Source: JAHWJR01 sp035942035 (GTDB lineage: Bacteria > Actinomycetota > Acidimicrobiia > Acidimicrobiales > CADCSY01). Taken from it: a DNA stretch of 37,986 nt. Below the pieces are notes generated by a model that was not told the DNA's origin, did no database searches, and was given only the letters and a program-made list of their open reading frames with translations. The translations under genes and the position numbers were made by a program. The number at the start of each line of letters is the position of its first letter. Position 1 is the stretch's first letter. Positions 15,056 through 22,569 of the stretch are shown piece after piece. Location of the stretch: NCBI GenBank assembly GCA_035942035.1, contig DASZDK010000062.1, positions 1 to 37,986 on the forward strand, read 5' to 3'.

Positions 15056-16819
15056 GTGACGCCACTGCTCGAGGTCGAGAACCTGGCCGTGTGCTTCGGC
15101 GGCCGGGTCGAGGCCCTGCGGGGCGTCAGCTTCAGCCTCGACCGAGGTCAATCGCTCGCCGTGGTGGGCGAGAGCGGCTCGGGCAAGTCGACCCTGGCCC
15201 TGTGCCTGGCCGGGCTGATCCAACCGCCCGAGGCCAGTGGGAGCGTCCGGCTCACGGGGCACGAGCTGATGGGCGCCCAGCCCGAGGAGATCCGCCGGCT
15301 GAGATGGTCGACGGTCGCCCTGGCCCTGCAGGGCGCGCCGTTCAACCCGGTGGCCACCGTCGGCGCCCAGGTGGCCGAGCCACTGCGTGAGCGGCTGGGG
15401 ATGCATGGTAAGGACGCACGCCGCCGGGCCGAGGAGCTGGCTGCGGAGGTCCACCTCGACCCCGCCCTGCTCGATCGCTATCCGCACCAACTCTCGGGTG
15501 GCGAACGCCGGCGGGCGCTGCTGGCCATGGTGCTCACCCTCGAGCCCGAGCTGGTGGTGCTCGACGAGCCGACGGCGGGCCTCGACCCGGCCATTCGCGA
15601 CGACGTGGTGTCGCGCATCGCCAAGCTGGCGACCGAGCGGGGGTTCGCCTTGGTGACCATCTCCCACGATCTGCCCGACGCCACCCGCCTGGCCGAGCGG
15701 ACGCTGGTCCTCTACGCCGGCGAGGCCATGGAGGTGGGCGACACCGCAGCGGTCATCACCGAACCCACCCACCCCTACAGCTGGGCGCTGATCAACGCCT
15801 TTCCGGTCATGACCACGACCAAGGACCTACGCCCCATCCGGGGCCAGCCCCCCGATCCCCGGGCGGTGCCGCCGGGGTGCCCGTTCCACCCTCGCTGCAC
15901 CCAGGCCGAGGACGTGTGCTGGCAGGACCATCCCGATCTCCGGTCGTCGCGTGGACGCGAGGTCGCCTGCCACTTCGGTGGGCTGAAGACGCTCCTGTCG
16001 GCCCGTGGCGTCACCAAGACCTTCCGGAACGGTCGGCGTGAGACCCGGGCGCTGTCCGATGTCTCCTTCGAGGTGCACGAGGGCGAGGCGGTCGGGCTCA
16101 TCGGGCCGTCCGGTAGTGGCAAGTCCACGCTGGCCCGCATCCTCACCGGGCACCTGGCGCCCGACGGCGGAGAGGTGGTGCTCGAGGGCGCGCCCCTGCC
16201 CACGTCGTGGCGGGGCGAGGCCAGGCAGCGCCGCCGCCGGGTGCAGCTGGTCATGCAGGACCCATGGGACGCGCTGTCGCCCCGGCTCACCGTGGCGGAG
16301 CTGGTCCGGGAACCGCTCGACCTGGCCAAGGAGGGCGAACGCCCACAGCGCGCCCGTGCCGTGGCCGAGGCGCTGGAGAGCGTCGGGCTCCCGTCATCGG
16401 GCACCTTCCTCGAGGCTCGCACCCACGAGCTGTCCGGGGGTCAGCTCCAGCGCATCGCCTTGGCCCGGGCCTTGGTGGTGCGGCCCAAGCTGCTGGTCGC
16501 CGACGAGCCCACCAGCATGCTCGACGCCTCGGAGCAGGCTCGCATGCTGGTGGTGCTGCGGGAGCGACAGGCGGAGATGGGCCTCGGGCTGGTCTTCGTC
16601 TCCCACGACATGGCGGTGGTGCGCAAGGTCACCGACCGCATCGTCGTGCTCGGCGCCGGGCACGTGGTGGAGGAAGGACCGTCGCACCTGGTGTCGACCG
16701 CGCCGATGAGCGAGACCGGGCGCCGGCTGATCGAGGCGGCCCCGAGCTTCCAGCGAGGCGCCGCCGCTCCGGCTGCGGTGGCCGGCCTCGACGACGTGCC
16801 CACCGCAAGGGAGAGCTAA
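15056..16819 (+). CDS. Fused oligopeptide/dipeptide-type ABC transporter ATPase (OppD-OppF-like)
   Basis: One 587-aa chain carries two complete ATPase domains. The first has Walker A GESGSGKST, signature LSGGE and Walker B LVVLDEP. It is followed by the OppD/DppD C-terminal region with PTHPYSWALINAFP and the Cys-rich GCPFHPRC motif. The second has GPSGSGKST, LSGGQ and LLVADEP. This is the layout of fused peptide- or nickel-transport ATPases. The GTG start has GGACGGAG about 7 bases upstream; the same frame is open far upstream but lies antisense to the DUF4230 gene. No permease or binding-protein genes are adjacent, so partners must be encoded elsewhere if it is an importer. Confidence 0.92.
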   Translation: MTPLLEVENLAVCFGGRVEALRGVSFSLDRGQSLAVVGESGSGKSTLALCLAGLIQPPEASGSVRLTGHELMGAQPEEIRRLRWSTVALALQGAPFNPVATVGAQVAEPLRERLGMHGKDARRRAEELAAEVHLDPALLDRYPHQLSGGERRRALLAMVLTLEPELVVLDEPTAGLDPAIRDDVVSRIAKLATERGFALVTISHDLPDATRLAERTLVLYAGEAMEVGDTAAVITEPTHPYSWALINAFPVMTTTKDLRPIRGQPPDPRAVPPGCPFHPRCTQAEDVCWQDHPDLRSSRGREVACHFGGLKTLLSARGVTKTFRNGRRETRALSDVSFEVHEGEAVGLIGPSGSGKSTLARILTGHLAPDGGEVVLEGAPLPTSWRGEARQRRRRVQLVMQDPWDALSPRLTVAELVREPLDLAKEGERPQRARAVAEALESVGLPSSGTFLEARTHELSGGQLQRIALARALVVRPKLLVADEPTSMLDASEQARMLVVLRERQAEMGLGLVFVSHDMAVVRKVTDRIVVLGAGHVVEEGPSHLVSTAPMSETGRRLIEAAPSFQRGAAAPAAVAGLDDVPTARES

Positions 16820-16938
16820 GCCTGCTGGTGGGGCGGGTGGGGCCGACACCCATGACGAGGGCGCCCCCGTCTCCTCACCTGAGCGTCACCCCTGACCGGC
16901 CCTGAGGCGCGGGGTCGGGCCGAGGCGGCGTCAGCGGA

Positions 16939-17235
16939 TCAATGCTCGTCCCAGTGGCCCTCGTGGGCGGCGTGACGGTGGCCGTCGTGGACGTAGTCGA
17001 CGTGGTCGCCGTGCAGCACCGTCTCGTGACCACAGCTCTCGCCGTGGTCGTGGCCGTGGTCGTCGTGGGCCAGGTGGACATCGGTGGAGCACTCGTCCCA
17101 GTGGTCGTCGTGGCCACGGTGGACGTGGCCGTCGTGGAGGTAGTCGGTGTGGTCGTCGTGGGCAACGCTGGCGTGCCCGCAGTCGGGGTCGTGAACATGG
17201 GTGTGGGCGTCGTGGACCTTGTGCTCGGTGGTCAT
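16939..17235 (-). CDS. Histidine-rich metal-binding repeat protein
   Basis: This 98-aa soluble protein contains 27 His. Two units of about 30 residues repeat the pattern C-G-H-x2-V-x-H-x-D-H-x-D-Y-x-H-D-G-H-x-H-x2-H-x2-H-W-D-E: the first starts at CGHASVAH, the second at CGHETVLH. A His/Asp lead (HDAHTHVHD) precedes them. Such sequences bind zinc or nickel with several sites. The ATG overlaps the stop of the ArsR-type gene as ATGA, so the two are co-translated. With the Znu transporter across the divergent promoter, a zinc buffer or chaperone role is likely; this is inference. Confidence 0.88.
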   Translation of the reverse strand: MTTEHKVHDAHTHVHDPDCGHASVAHDDHTDYLHDGHVHRGHDDHWDECSTDVHLAHDDHGHDHGESCGHETVLHGDHVDYVHDGHRHAAHEGHWDEH

Positions 17236-17531
17236 GTGCTCGGTGCCTCCTCGGCATGGTTGATGGCGTCGCCCACGATGTGGGCCACATGGTCGTCGGT
17301 GAGCGAGTAGACGATCTCCCGCCCCCGCCGCTCGGTAGCGACGAGGCGGGCCTGGCGCAGCACCCGCAGGTGCTGGGAGGCCAGCGGCTGGGAGACGTCG
17401 AGGACCTCCACCAACTCGTGGACGCAGCGGGAGCCGGCGCTGAGCTCCACGACGATGGCCATCCGCAGCGGGTTGGCCAGCGCCTTCAGCAACTCCGTCG
17501 CCGGGCCCATCACCGCGTCAGCCGGCCTCAT
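17232..17531 (-). CDS. ArsR/SmtB-family zinc-sensing repressor
   Basis: This 99-aa winged-helix protein (LLKALANPLRMAIVVEL; recognition helix SQPLASQHLRVLRQA; wing RRGREIVYSL) matches ArsR/SmtB regulators in length and order. The last helix contains D79-x-H81-x10-H92-x2-E95, exactly the alpha5 zinc-site spacing of cyanobacterial SmtB (Asp104, His106, His117, Glu120). I therefore predict zinc-responsive derepression. It is the first gene of the two-gene unit with the His-rich protein and is divergent from znuA. A partly symmetric AT-rich site just upstream may be its operator. Confidence 0.92.
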   Translation of the reverse strand: MRPADAVMGPATELLKALANPLRMAIVVELSAGSRCVHELVEVLDVSQPLASQHLRVLRQARLVATERRGREIVYSLTDDHVAHIVGDAINHAEEAPST

Positions 17532-17552
17532 GAGGCCATGCTACGGCTTCAC

Positions 17553-17576
17553 ATGCGTACATTGCAATATGAGTAT
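17553..17576. promoter_or_regulatory. Candidate operator of the ArsR/SmtB regulator
   Basis: In the otherwise GC-rich divergent region, an AT-rich 24-base element has the perfect core palindrome ATTGCAAT (17561-17568). Its flanks (ATGCGTAC and ATGAGTAT) are only half matched to each other. Imperfect palindromes of this size near the start are typical of ArsR/SmtB operators. It lies about 20-45 bases upstream of the ArsR start, so it could overlap that promoter. Confidence 0.4.
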
Positions 17577-17632
17577 CTTTCTCACGGGCGTTACTGCCCT
17601 TGTCCTGCCCCTTCGTCTCGCATCTGAGAACA

Positions 17633-17649
17633 CGAGTGATTATCATTCG
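17633..17649. promoter_or_regulatory. Zur/Fur-type box upstream of znuA
   Basis: CGAGTGATTATCATTCG is a 17-base palindrome with a single mismatched pair (8-1-8). It contains the TGATnATCA core seen in Fur-superfamily sites. It ends 31 bases before the ZnuA start codon, where a repressor would block transcription. The regulator is probably the Fur-family protein encoded at 20281-20718. The call rests on the palindrome and the context. Confidence 0.65.
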
Positions 17650-17680
17650 TAGGACGAGTTCCCGTCCCATCCGGAGAACG

Positions 17681-18631
17681 ATGCGTCGGCTGCCTGCGGT
17701 TTCCTTTGCCCTGTTTCTGGTGGGCTCCGCCTGTGGCGACGCGGACGGGTCCCCTACAGGGGTCACGGCCGTGGCGGGCGTCTATCCGCTGGCGTGGGTG
17801 GCGGAGCAGGTGGCACCCGATATCGAGGTGGCACTGTTGGCCGCCGGCGGCCTCCAGGCTCACGACCTGGAGATCACGCCGGGCCAGCGACAAGCCATCC
17901 AGAGCTCGGACGTGGTGCTCTACGTGGGCGAGATCGGCTATCAGGCCCACGTCGAGTCAGCGGTCGCAGCTGCGGAGGGTGAGGTCGTCTCCCTCAGCGA
18001 GGTGGCCGGTCGGGAGCGGCTGCTCGAGCCCGGGGTCGACCCCTACGCCCACGACGACGGCCAGGAGCGCGGCGAGGGCTACGACGACCACGCCGGCGAG
18101 GGTGACGCAGCGGTCGACCCCCACATCTGGTTCGATCCCGAGGTGATGGCCGACGTCGCCGTACGCACCGGTGAGGCCTTCGCCGCCGCCGACCCCGCCA
18201 ATGCCGAGACCTATCAGCAGCACGCGGCGGCGCTGGGCGAGGACCTCGTCAGCTTGCGAGGTGAGCTCGACGACCTCCTGGGTGGCGAGTGCCGCCACGA
18301 GGAGGCCATCGTCAGCCACCAGGCCTACGGGTACCTGCTCGAGCCCTACGGCCACAGCCAGCACGGTGTCACCGGCACCAACCCCGAAGCCGGTGCGTCG
18401 GGCGCACAGCTGGGCCGGATGGTGGAGGACATCGAGCGCCACGGCTTCGAGTACATCCTCGCCGAGCCGGTGGAGGGCAGGCAGGATGCCGAGACCGTTG
18501 CCCGTGAAGCCGGCGTGGAGCTGCTCGAGATCTCGCCCCTCGATGCGGTGACTGACGACCAAGCAGAGAAGGGCTTCCCGAACTTGGTCCGCGACCAGGC
18601 GGCCCAGTTCGCCCGAGCGCTCGGATGTTGA
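17681..18631 (+). CDS. znuA: ZnuA-like zinc ABC transporter substrate-binding lipoprotein
   Basis: This 316-aa cluster-9 binding protein starts with MRRLPAVSFALFLVGSAC; Cys18 may be lipidated, although Gly at -3 is not the ideal lipobox. Metal ligands of the family are visible: LQAHDLEI, DPHIWFDP and IVSHQAYGYLLEPYG, followed by the acidic ILAEP strand. A His/Asp/Glu-rich loop (YAHDDGQERGEGYDDHAGEG) lies before DPHIW, as in zinc-specific members. It should capture Zn2+ outside the membrane and deliver it to ZnuB. ATG 17681 has GGAG upstream and lies directly after the Zur-like box. It overlaps znuC by 7 bases. Confidence 0.93.
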   Translation: MRRLPAVSFALFLVGSACGDADGSPTGVTAVAGVYPLAWVAEQVAPDIEVALLAAGGLQAHDLEITPGQRQAIQSSDVVLYVGEIGYQAHVESAVAAAEGEVVSLSEVAGRERLLEPGVDPYAHDDGQERGEGYDDHAGEGDAAVDPHIWFDPEVMADVAVRTGEAFAAADPANAETYQQHAAALGEDLVSLRGELDDLLGGECRHEEAIVSHQAYGYLLEPYGHSQHGVTGTNPEAGASGAQLGRMVEDIERHGFEYILAEPVEGRQDAETVAREAGVELLEISPLDAVTDDQAEKGFPNLVRDQAAQFARALGC

Positions 18632-19359
18632 GCGACGTGGCACCGCCGACGGCACGCCGGGTCCTCCAACTCGACGATGTCAGCTTCCGCTATGGGCGGA
18701 CACCGATCCTCCGCCAAGTCTCGCTGTGCGTGGACGAGGGCGAGTTCGTCGCCGTGGTGGGCGCCAACGGCTCGGGCAAGACCACGCTCATGAAGCTCGC
18801 GCTCGGCCTGCTACGGGCCACGGCGGGCCACAGCCGGTTGTTCGGAACCGACGTCGGCGCCTTCGGCGACTGGGGCAAGCTGGGTTACGTGCCCCAACGG
18901 GCCACGGCCATGTCGGCCCTGCCCGTGAGCGTGGACGAGGTGGTGCAGAGCGGGCTCGCCGCCCGTACCGGGCTGTTCCGCCGGAGAAGTCCCGAGCAAC
19001 GCCAGCGCCTCGAACACGTGGTCGAGCTTCTCGGCCTGACCGGTGACCGCCGGTCGCGGATCTCGGAGCTGTCGGGCGGACAGCAGCAGCGGGCGCTCAT
19101 CGCCCGGGCGCTCGTCACCGCCCCCCGGCTGCTGATCATGGACGAGCCCACGGCGGGCGTGGACGCCGAGGCCCGGGGGGTGCTGCGGGACTCGCTCGAG
19201 CACCTGGTGAACGTCGAAGGCATGGCCGTCGTCTACGTCAGCCACGATCCCGAGGCCTTCGCCGGTCTGGCGCACCGGGTGGTGGAGGTGCAGGGGGGCC
19301 GGGTCCGTACCGCAGGGCAGGGGCGTGACGTCCCGGCGGAGGCTGCCTGGGCGCCATGA
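18625..19359 (+). CDS. znuC: ZnuC-like zinc ABC transporter ATPase
   Basis: This 244-aa ATPase has Walker A (GANGSGKTT, about 46-54), Q-loop (GYVPQRA), signature LSGGQQQR, Walker B (LLIMDEPTAGVD) and switch His (YVSHD). It belongs to the metal-chelate/zinc branch of ABC importers. It overlaps znuA upstream and znuB downstream (ATGA), so the three subunits are made from one transcript. The role is to power zinc import through ZnuB at the cytoplasmic face. Confidence 0.93.
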   Translation: MLSDVAPPTARRVLQLDDVSFRYGRTPILRQVSLCVDEGEFVAVVGANGSGKTTLMKLALGLLRATAGHSRLFGTDVGAFGDWGKLGYVPQRATAMSALPVSVDEVVQSGLAARTGLFRRRSPEQRQRLEHVVELLGLTGDRRSRISELSGGQQQRALIARALVTAPRLLIMDEPTAGVDAEARGVLRDSLEHLVNVEGMAVVYVSHDPEAFAGLAHRVVEVQGGRVRTAGQGRDVPAEAAWAP

Positions 19360-20180
19360 ACCCCTTGGAGCTCGGGTTCATGCAACGAGCCGTGGTCGGT
19401 TGTGTGGTCATCGCCGCAGTTGCGCCGCTGGTGGGCAGCTTCATCGTGCAGCGCGGCCAGTCGCTGGTGGGTGACGGCATGGGCCACGTGGCCTTCGCCG
19501 GGGTCGGGTTGGCATTTCTCATCGGCGCCGACCCGGTGCTCGGCGCCCTCACCTCCACGGTGCTGGCGGGCCTGCTCTTGGTGAGGATGGGTCGTGCCGG
19601 ATTGGCCGGTGATCTCGCCATCGCCCTCATCTTCTACGGGGGCATCGCCGTGGGCTACCTGTTCTCGTCCCGAGCCAACGCCGGGCAGACTCGCCTGGTG
19701 GGGTTGCTGTTCGGCAGCCCGCTGAATCTCACCTGGGGACAGGTTCGGGTCATCGTGGCCCTGGCGGCGGTGGTCGTGGTCGTCACCGTGGCGTTGTACC
19801 CCCGCCTGGTGGCGCTCGCCTTCGACGAGCAGGCCGCTCGAGTGGCGGGTGTCCCCACCGACCGCATCGTCATGGCGCTGACGTTGATGGTGGCGCTGGT
19901 CGTGGTCGGTGGGATGTCGTCGATCGGGCTGCTGCTGATCTCGGCCATGATGGTCGTCCCCGTCGCCGCCGCCGCCCAGCTGTCCTCTAGCTACCGCACC
20001 ACCTTGCTGGTTGGGTCGGGTATCGGCGCCGCCAGCGCCTTTGTAGGGTTGCTGGCGTCGTACTACCGCGACTACGCCCCGGCGTCGGCCATCGTGCTGG
20101 TGGCCATCGGGTGCTATCTCGTGGCCAGCGTCTGGCGGGCCCTGAACCGCCGTTGGCGACCGGTGCTCTCCTCTCGATGA
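19356..20180 (+). CDS. znuB: ZnuB-like zinc ABC transporter permease
   Basis: This 274-aa permease of the ABC-3 family has about eight or nine membrane helices. It shows the family start (MQRAVVGCVVIAAVAPLVGS), SLVGDGMGHVAFAGVG, FDEQAARVAGV (coupling region) and SSIGLLLISAMMVVPVAAA. It forms the membrane channel for zinc with ZnuC. It begins inside the znuC stop (ATGA overlap). About 30 bases after its stop lies a hairpin that may end the operon. Confidence 0.93.
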   Translation: MNPLELGFMQRAVVGCVVIAAVAPLVGSFIVQRGQSLVGDGMGHVAFAGVGLAFLIGADPVLGALTSTVLAGLLLVRMGRAGLAGDLAIALIFYGGIAVGYLFSSRANAGQTRLVGLLFGSPLNLTWGQVRVIVALAAVVVVVTVALYPRLVALAFDEQAARVAGVPTDRIVMALTLMVALVVVGGMSSIGLLLISAMMVVPVAAAAQLSSSYRTTLLVGSGIGAASAFVGLLASYYRDYAPASAIVLVAIGCYLVASVWRALNRRWRPVLSSR

Positions 20181-20213
20181 CCGTCAGAGACGGAGCCGTT
20201 GGGGGCTGATCGA

Positions 20214-20230
20214 GACGGGTCTGACCCGTC
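20214..20230. terminator. Possible terminator hairpin after znuB
   Basis: GACGGGT (20214-20220) and ACCCGTC (20224-20230) are perfect complements with the three-base loop CTG. It stands between the znuB stop and the zur promoter region. There is no T tract, which is common for actinobacterial terminators but makes the call weak. Confidence 0.4.
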
Positions 20231-20243
20231 GGGTCCGCCGTGG

Positions 20244-20274
20244 TTCTCAGAGATTCTCATGTGACTGGTAGAGT
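20244..20274 (+). promoter_or_regulatory. Likely promoter/operator of the Fur-family gene (leaderless start)
   Basis: TAGAGT (20269-20274) fits a -10 element placed so that transcription would start at or next to the GTG at 20281, giving a leaderless mRNA; no ribosome site is visible. Upstream, TTCTCA occurs twice, 10 bases apart (20244 and 20254), with a small palindrome TCTCAGAGA between. This could be a regulator site, possibly autoregulatory. Judged by eye. Confidence 0.4.
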
Positions 20275-20280
20275 TTCCGG

Positions 20281-20718
20281 GTGGCCACCACTGACCTCCA
20301 CGCGACCACTGCCGCCCGCCTCGGCGCCGTCCAGCAGCGCTACACCCCCAAGCGCCGGGCACTGGTCGATCTCCTGGCTGACGCCGGCCAGCCGCTCGCC
20401 ATCCCCGACATCCTGACCCGGGGGGCGTCGCTGGCCCAGAGCTCGGTGTACCGCAACCTGGTCGTGCTCGAGCAGGCCGGTGTGGTGCGTCGGGTCGTCA
20501 GCACCGACGACTACGCCCGCTACGAGCTGGCCGAGGATCTCACCGAGCACCACCATCACCTCATTTGCTCTTCGTGCGGGAGCATCGACGACTTCACCGC
20601 CTCCAGCGGCTTCGAGCGGACCGTGGCCAAGGCGCTCGTCGAGGTCGCCAAGGACACCGGGTTCGACGCCCAGCACCACCGCATCGACCTGATCGGCGTC
20701 TGCGCTCGTTGCGCCTGA
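20281..20718 (+). CDS. zur: Fur-family regulator, probably Zur
   Basis: This 145-aa protein has the Fur winged-helix domain (RYTPKRRALVDLLADAG; LAQSSVYRNLVVLEQAGVV) and a dimerisation domain with EHHHHLICSSCG and the terminal CARC. The two CxxC pairs form the structural zinc site and the HHHH stretch contributes to the sensory site. The position directly behind znuABC, with a Fur-type palindrome before znuA, argues for Zur rather than Fur or PerR. Zinc-loaded Zur would repress znuABC. The start is GTG 20281 with a leaderless-looking promoter. Confidence 0.88.
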   Translation: MATTDLHATTAARLGAVQQRYTPKRRALVDLLADAGQPLAIPDILTRGASLAQSSVYRNLVVLEQAGVVRRVVSTDDYARYELAEDLTEHHHHLICSSCGSIDDFTASSGFERTVAKALVEVAKDTGFDAQHHRIDLIGVCARCA

Positions 20719-20766
20719 CCCCATCGAGGCGCTCACCCGGCTCGGCTGACGGGGCTTCAGCCCCTC

Positions 20767-20914
20767 TACCGCTGGATCGTCTTCGAAGAGCCCGACCTGT
20801 CATCGTGGCCCGTGGCGGCCAGGTCGTCAGCGTCCTCGCCTACCGCTGGATCGTCCTCGAAGAGCCCGACCTGTCATCGTGGCCCGTGGCGGCCAGGTCG
20901 TCAGCGTCCTCGCC
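20767..20914. repeat. 74-bp tandem duplication (two copies)
   Basis: Bases 20767-20840 and 20841-20914 are adjacent copies of the same 74 bases, starting TACCGCTGGATCGTC and ending GCGTCCTCGCC. I find one difference (T versus C early in the unit: GATCGTCTTCG versus GATCGTCCTCG). The unit length is not a multiple of three. It fills much of the 318-base gap between zur and gcvPB, which holds no gene I can support. A small GC hairpin (GGGGC-TTCA-GCCCC, 20751-20764) precedes it and could be the zur terminator. Confidence 0.9.
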
Positions 20915-21036
20915 GCCGGTACGGCCGCGCCCCGCCGCCTGCTCCTCGGCCTGGCGCAGTCGTCGAGCGACCGGTCCACTGAGCCCGAGGGTACCGACGA
21001 CCCGGCGCCTTCTGGGGATGGCCGCCGGTTCCGGAG

Positions 21037-22569
21037 TCAGACCCCCGGGCGGGCGTCGTAGGTAGGGATCAGCCGGCGAGCGGCGCGGACTTCGTCGACC
21101 CGCCCGACCGGGGTGTTGCGGGGTGCCCCCGGGTCCTCCGTCGGGGCCTCGGCGGCGATGCGGACGAGGGCTTCGCCCAGCGCCGCCAGGGTCTGGGGGC
21201 TCTCCGTCTCGGTCGGCTCGATCATCAGCGCTTCCTCGATGATGAGGGGGAAAGCAACGGTGGGGGCGTGGAAGCCCTCATCGAGGAGACGCTTGGCCAC
21301 GTCGATCGCCTTGACGCCGTGCCGGCGCCGGAGGCCGGCGGCGGAGACAACGAACTCGTGCATGCAGGGTCGGTCGAACGGCACGTCGTAGTGGTCGCGC
21401 AACCGCTGCCGCAGCCAGTTGGCATTGAGCACTGCTGCCTCCGCCACCCGTCGCAGGCCGTCGCCTCCCGACGCCAGGACGTAGGTGTAGGCCCGAGCCA
21501 GAGCCAGGGCGTTGCCGTGCCATCCGTGGACCCGACCGATCGAGCGCGACGGTGTCGTCCAATGGTAGCTGCCGTCAGCGGCGCCGACGGGAACGGGCCC
21601 GGGCAGGTAGCGGGCCAGGCGCTCGGTGACGGCGACCGGACCGGCGCCGGGTCCCCCGCCGCCGTGAGGAACGGCGAAGGTCTTGTGCAGGTTCAGGTGC
21701 ACGATGTCGAAGCCCATGTCGCCCGGCCGGGTGACACCGAGGATGGCGTTGAGGTTGGCGCCGTCGTAGTAGAGCAGTCCCCCCACGTCGTGCACGACGT
21801 GGGCGATCTCGGCGATGTCCTCCTCGAACAGTCCGAGGGTGTTGGGGTTGGTCAGCATGATGCCGGCGACGTCGTCGTCGAGTACCGCCCGCAGGGCGGC
21901 GACGTCGACGCAGCCGCGATCGTCGCTGGGTACGGTCACCACCGAGTAGCCGGCCAGTGTCACAGACGCCGGATTGGTCCCGTGGGCCGAGTCGGGGATC
22001 ACCACCTTGGTGGGAGGTCGGTCTGGCCGTTCGGCGGCGTGGTGGGCCCGCATGATGAGGAGCCCGGTGAGCTCGCCGGCAGCGCCGGCCGGCGGCTGCA
22101 GCGTCACGGCCTCCATGCCGGTGACCTCCTCCAGCGCCAGGCCCAACTCGACCAGCAACTCCAGCCAGCCCTGGGTCAGCTGCGCCGGCGCCATGGGGTG
22201 GACCGAGGCCAGCCCGGGCAGGGCGGCGACGGCGTCGGCGAGCTTGGGGTTGTACTTCATGGTGCACGACCCGAGCGGGTAGGCGCCGACATCGACCGAG
22301 TACTGGCGGTGGGTGAGGCGGGTGTGGTGGGCGACGAGGTCGCGCTCGGACAGCTCCGGCAAGGGGACCGGCTCCTCGGCCAGCTGCCCGGGGGGGACCA
22401 ACTCGGCGGCGTCCCACTCGGGCAGGTCGCTGGAGCGGAACGACCAGCCCCGCCGGCCCGGCGAGGACAGCTCGAACACGGTGGGCTCCGGGCGCCGACC
22501 GACCAACGGGGCGCTGGCCGCCAGCCCTCCGGGAGCCGGCCGCGACGGGGAAGGGCCGGGCTCGGTCAC
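21037..22569 (-). CDS. gcvPB: Glycine dehydrogenase (decarboxylating) subunit 2, P-protein beta chain
   Basis: This 510-aa PLP enzyme half is the C-terminal half of P-protein. It includes YPLGSCTMKYNPKL (about 97-110), SAHGTNPAS (about 194-202), MLTNPNTLGLFE and the PLP lysine in NLHKTFAVPHGGGGPG (Lys296). It decarboxylates glycine and passes the aminomethyl group to lipoyl-GcvH in the cytoplasm, together with subunit 1. The GTG start overlaps the gcvPA stop (GTGA). It is the last gene of the minus-strand glycine cleavage run. The first 35 residues are Pro-rich and variable. Confidence 0.95.
   Translation of the reverse strand: MTEPGPSPSRPAPGGLAASAPLVGRRPEPTVFELSSPGRRGWSFRSSDLPEWDAAELVPPGQLAEEPVPLPELSERDLVAHHTRLTHRQYSVDVGAYPLGSCTMKYNPKLADAVAALPGLASVHPMAPAQLTQGWLELLVELGLALEEVTGMEAVTLQPPAGAAGELTGLLIMRAHHAAERPDRPPTKVVIPDSAHGTNPASVTLAGYSVVTVPSDDRGCVDVAALRAVLDDDVAGIMLTNPNTLGLFEEDIAEIAHVVHDVGGLLYYDGANLNAILGVTRPGDMGFDIVHLNLHKTFAVPHGGGGPGAGPVAVTERLARYLPGPVPVGAADGSYHWTTPSRSIGRVHGWHGNALALARAYTYVLASGGDGLRRVAEAAVLNANWLRQRLRDHYDVPFDRPCMHEFVVSAAGLRRRHGVKAIDVAKRLLDEGFHAPTVAFPLIIEEALMIEPTETESPQTLAALGEALVRIAAEAPTEDPGAPRNTPVGRVDEVRAARRLIPTYDARPGV

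Noticed and set aside
16820..16938. Hairpin CGGCCC/GGGCCG between convergent genes
   Set aside because: A six-base GC stem with a 14-base loop is expected by chance in such DNA, so I do not call it a terminator.
20565..21065. Plus-strand open frame running through zur and the 74-bp repeats
   Set aside because: Its first part is out of frame with the clear zur gene, and the two repeat copies are read in different frames, as expected for non-coding DNA.
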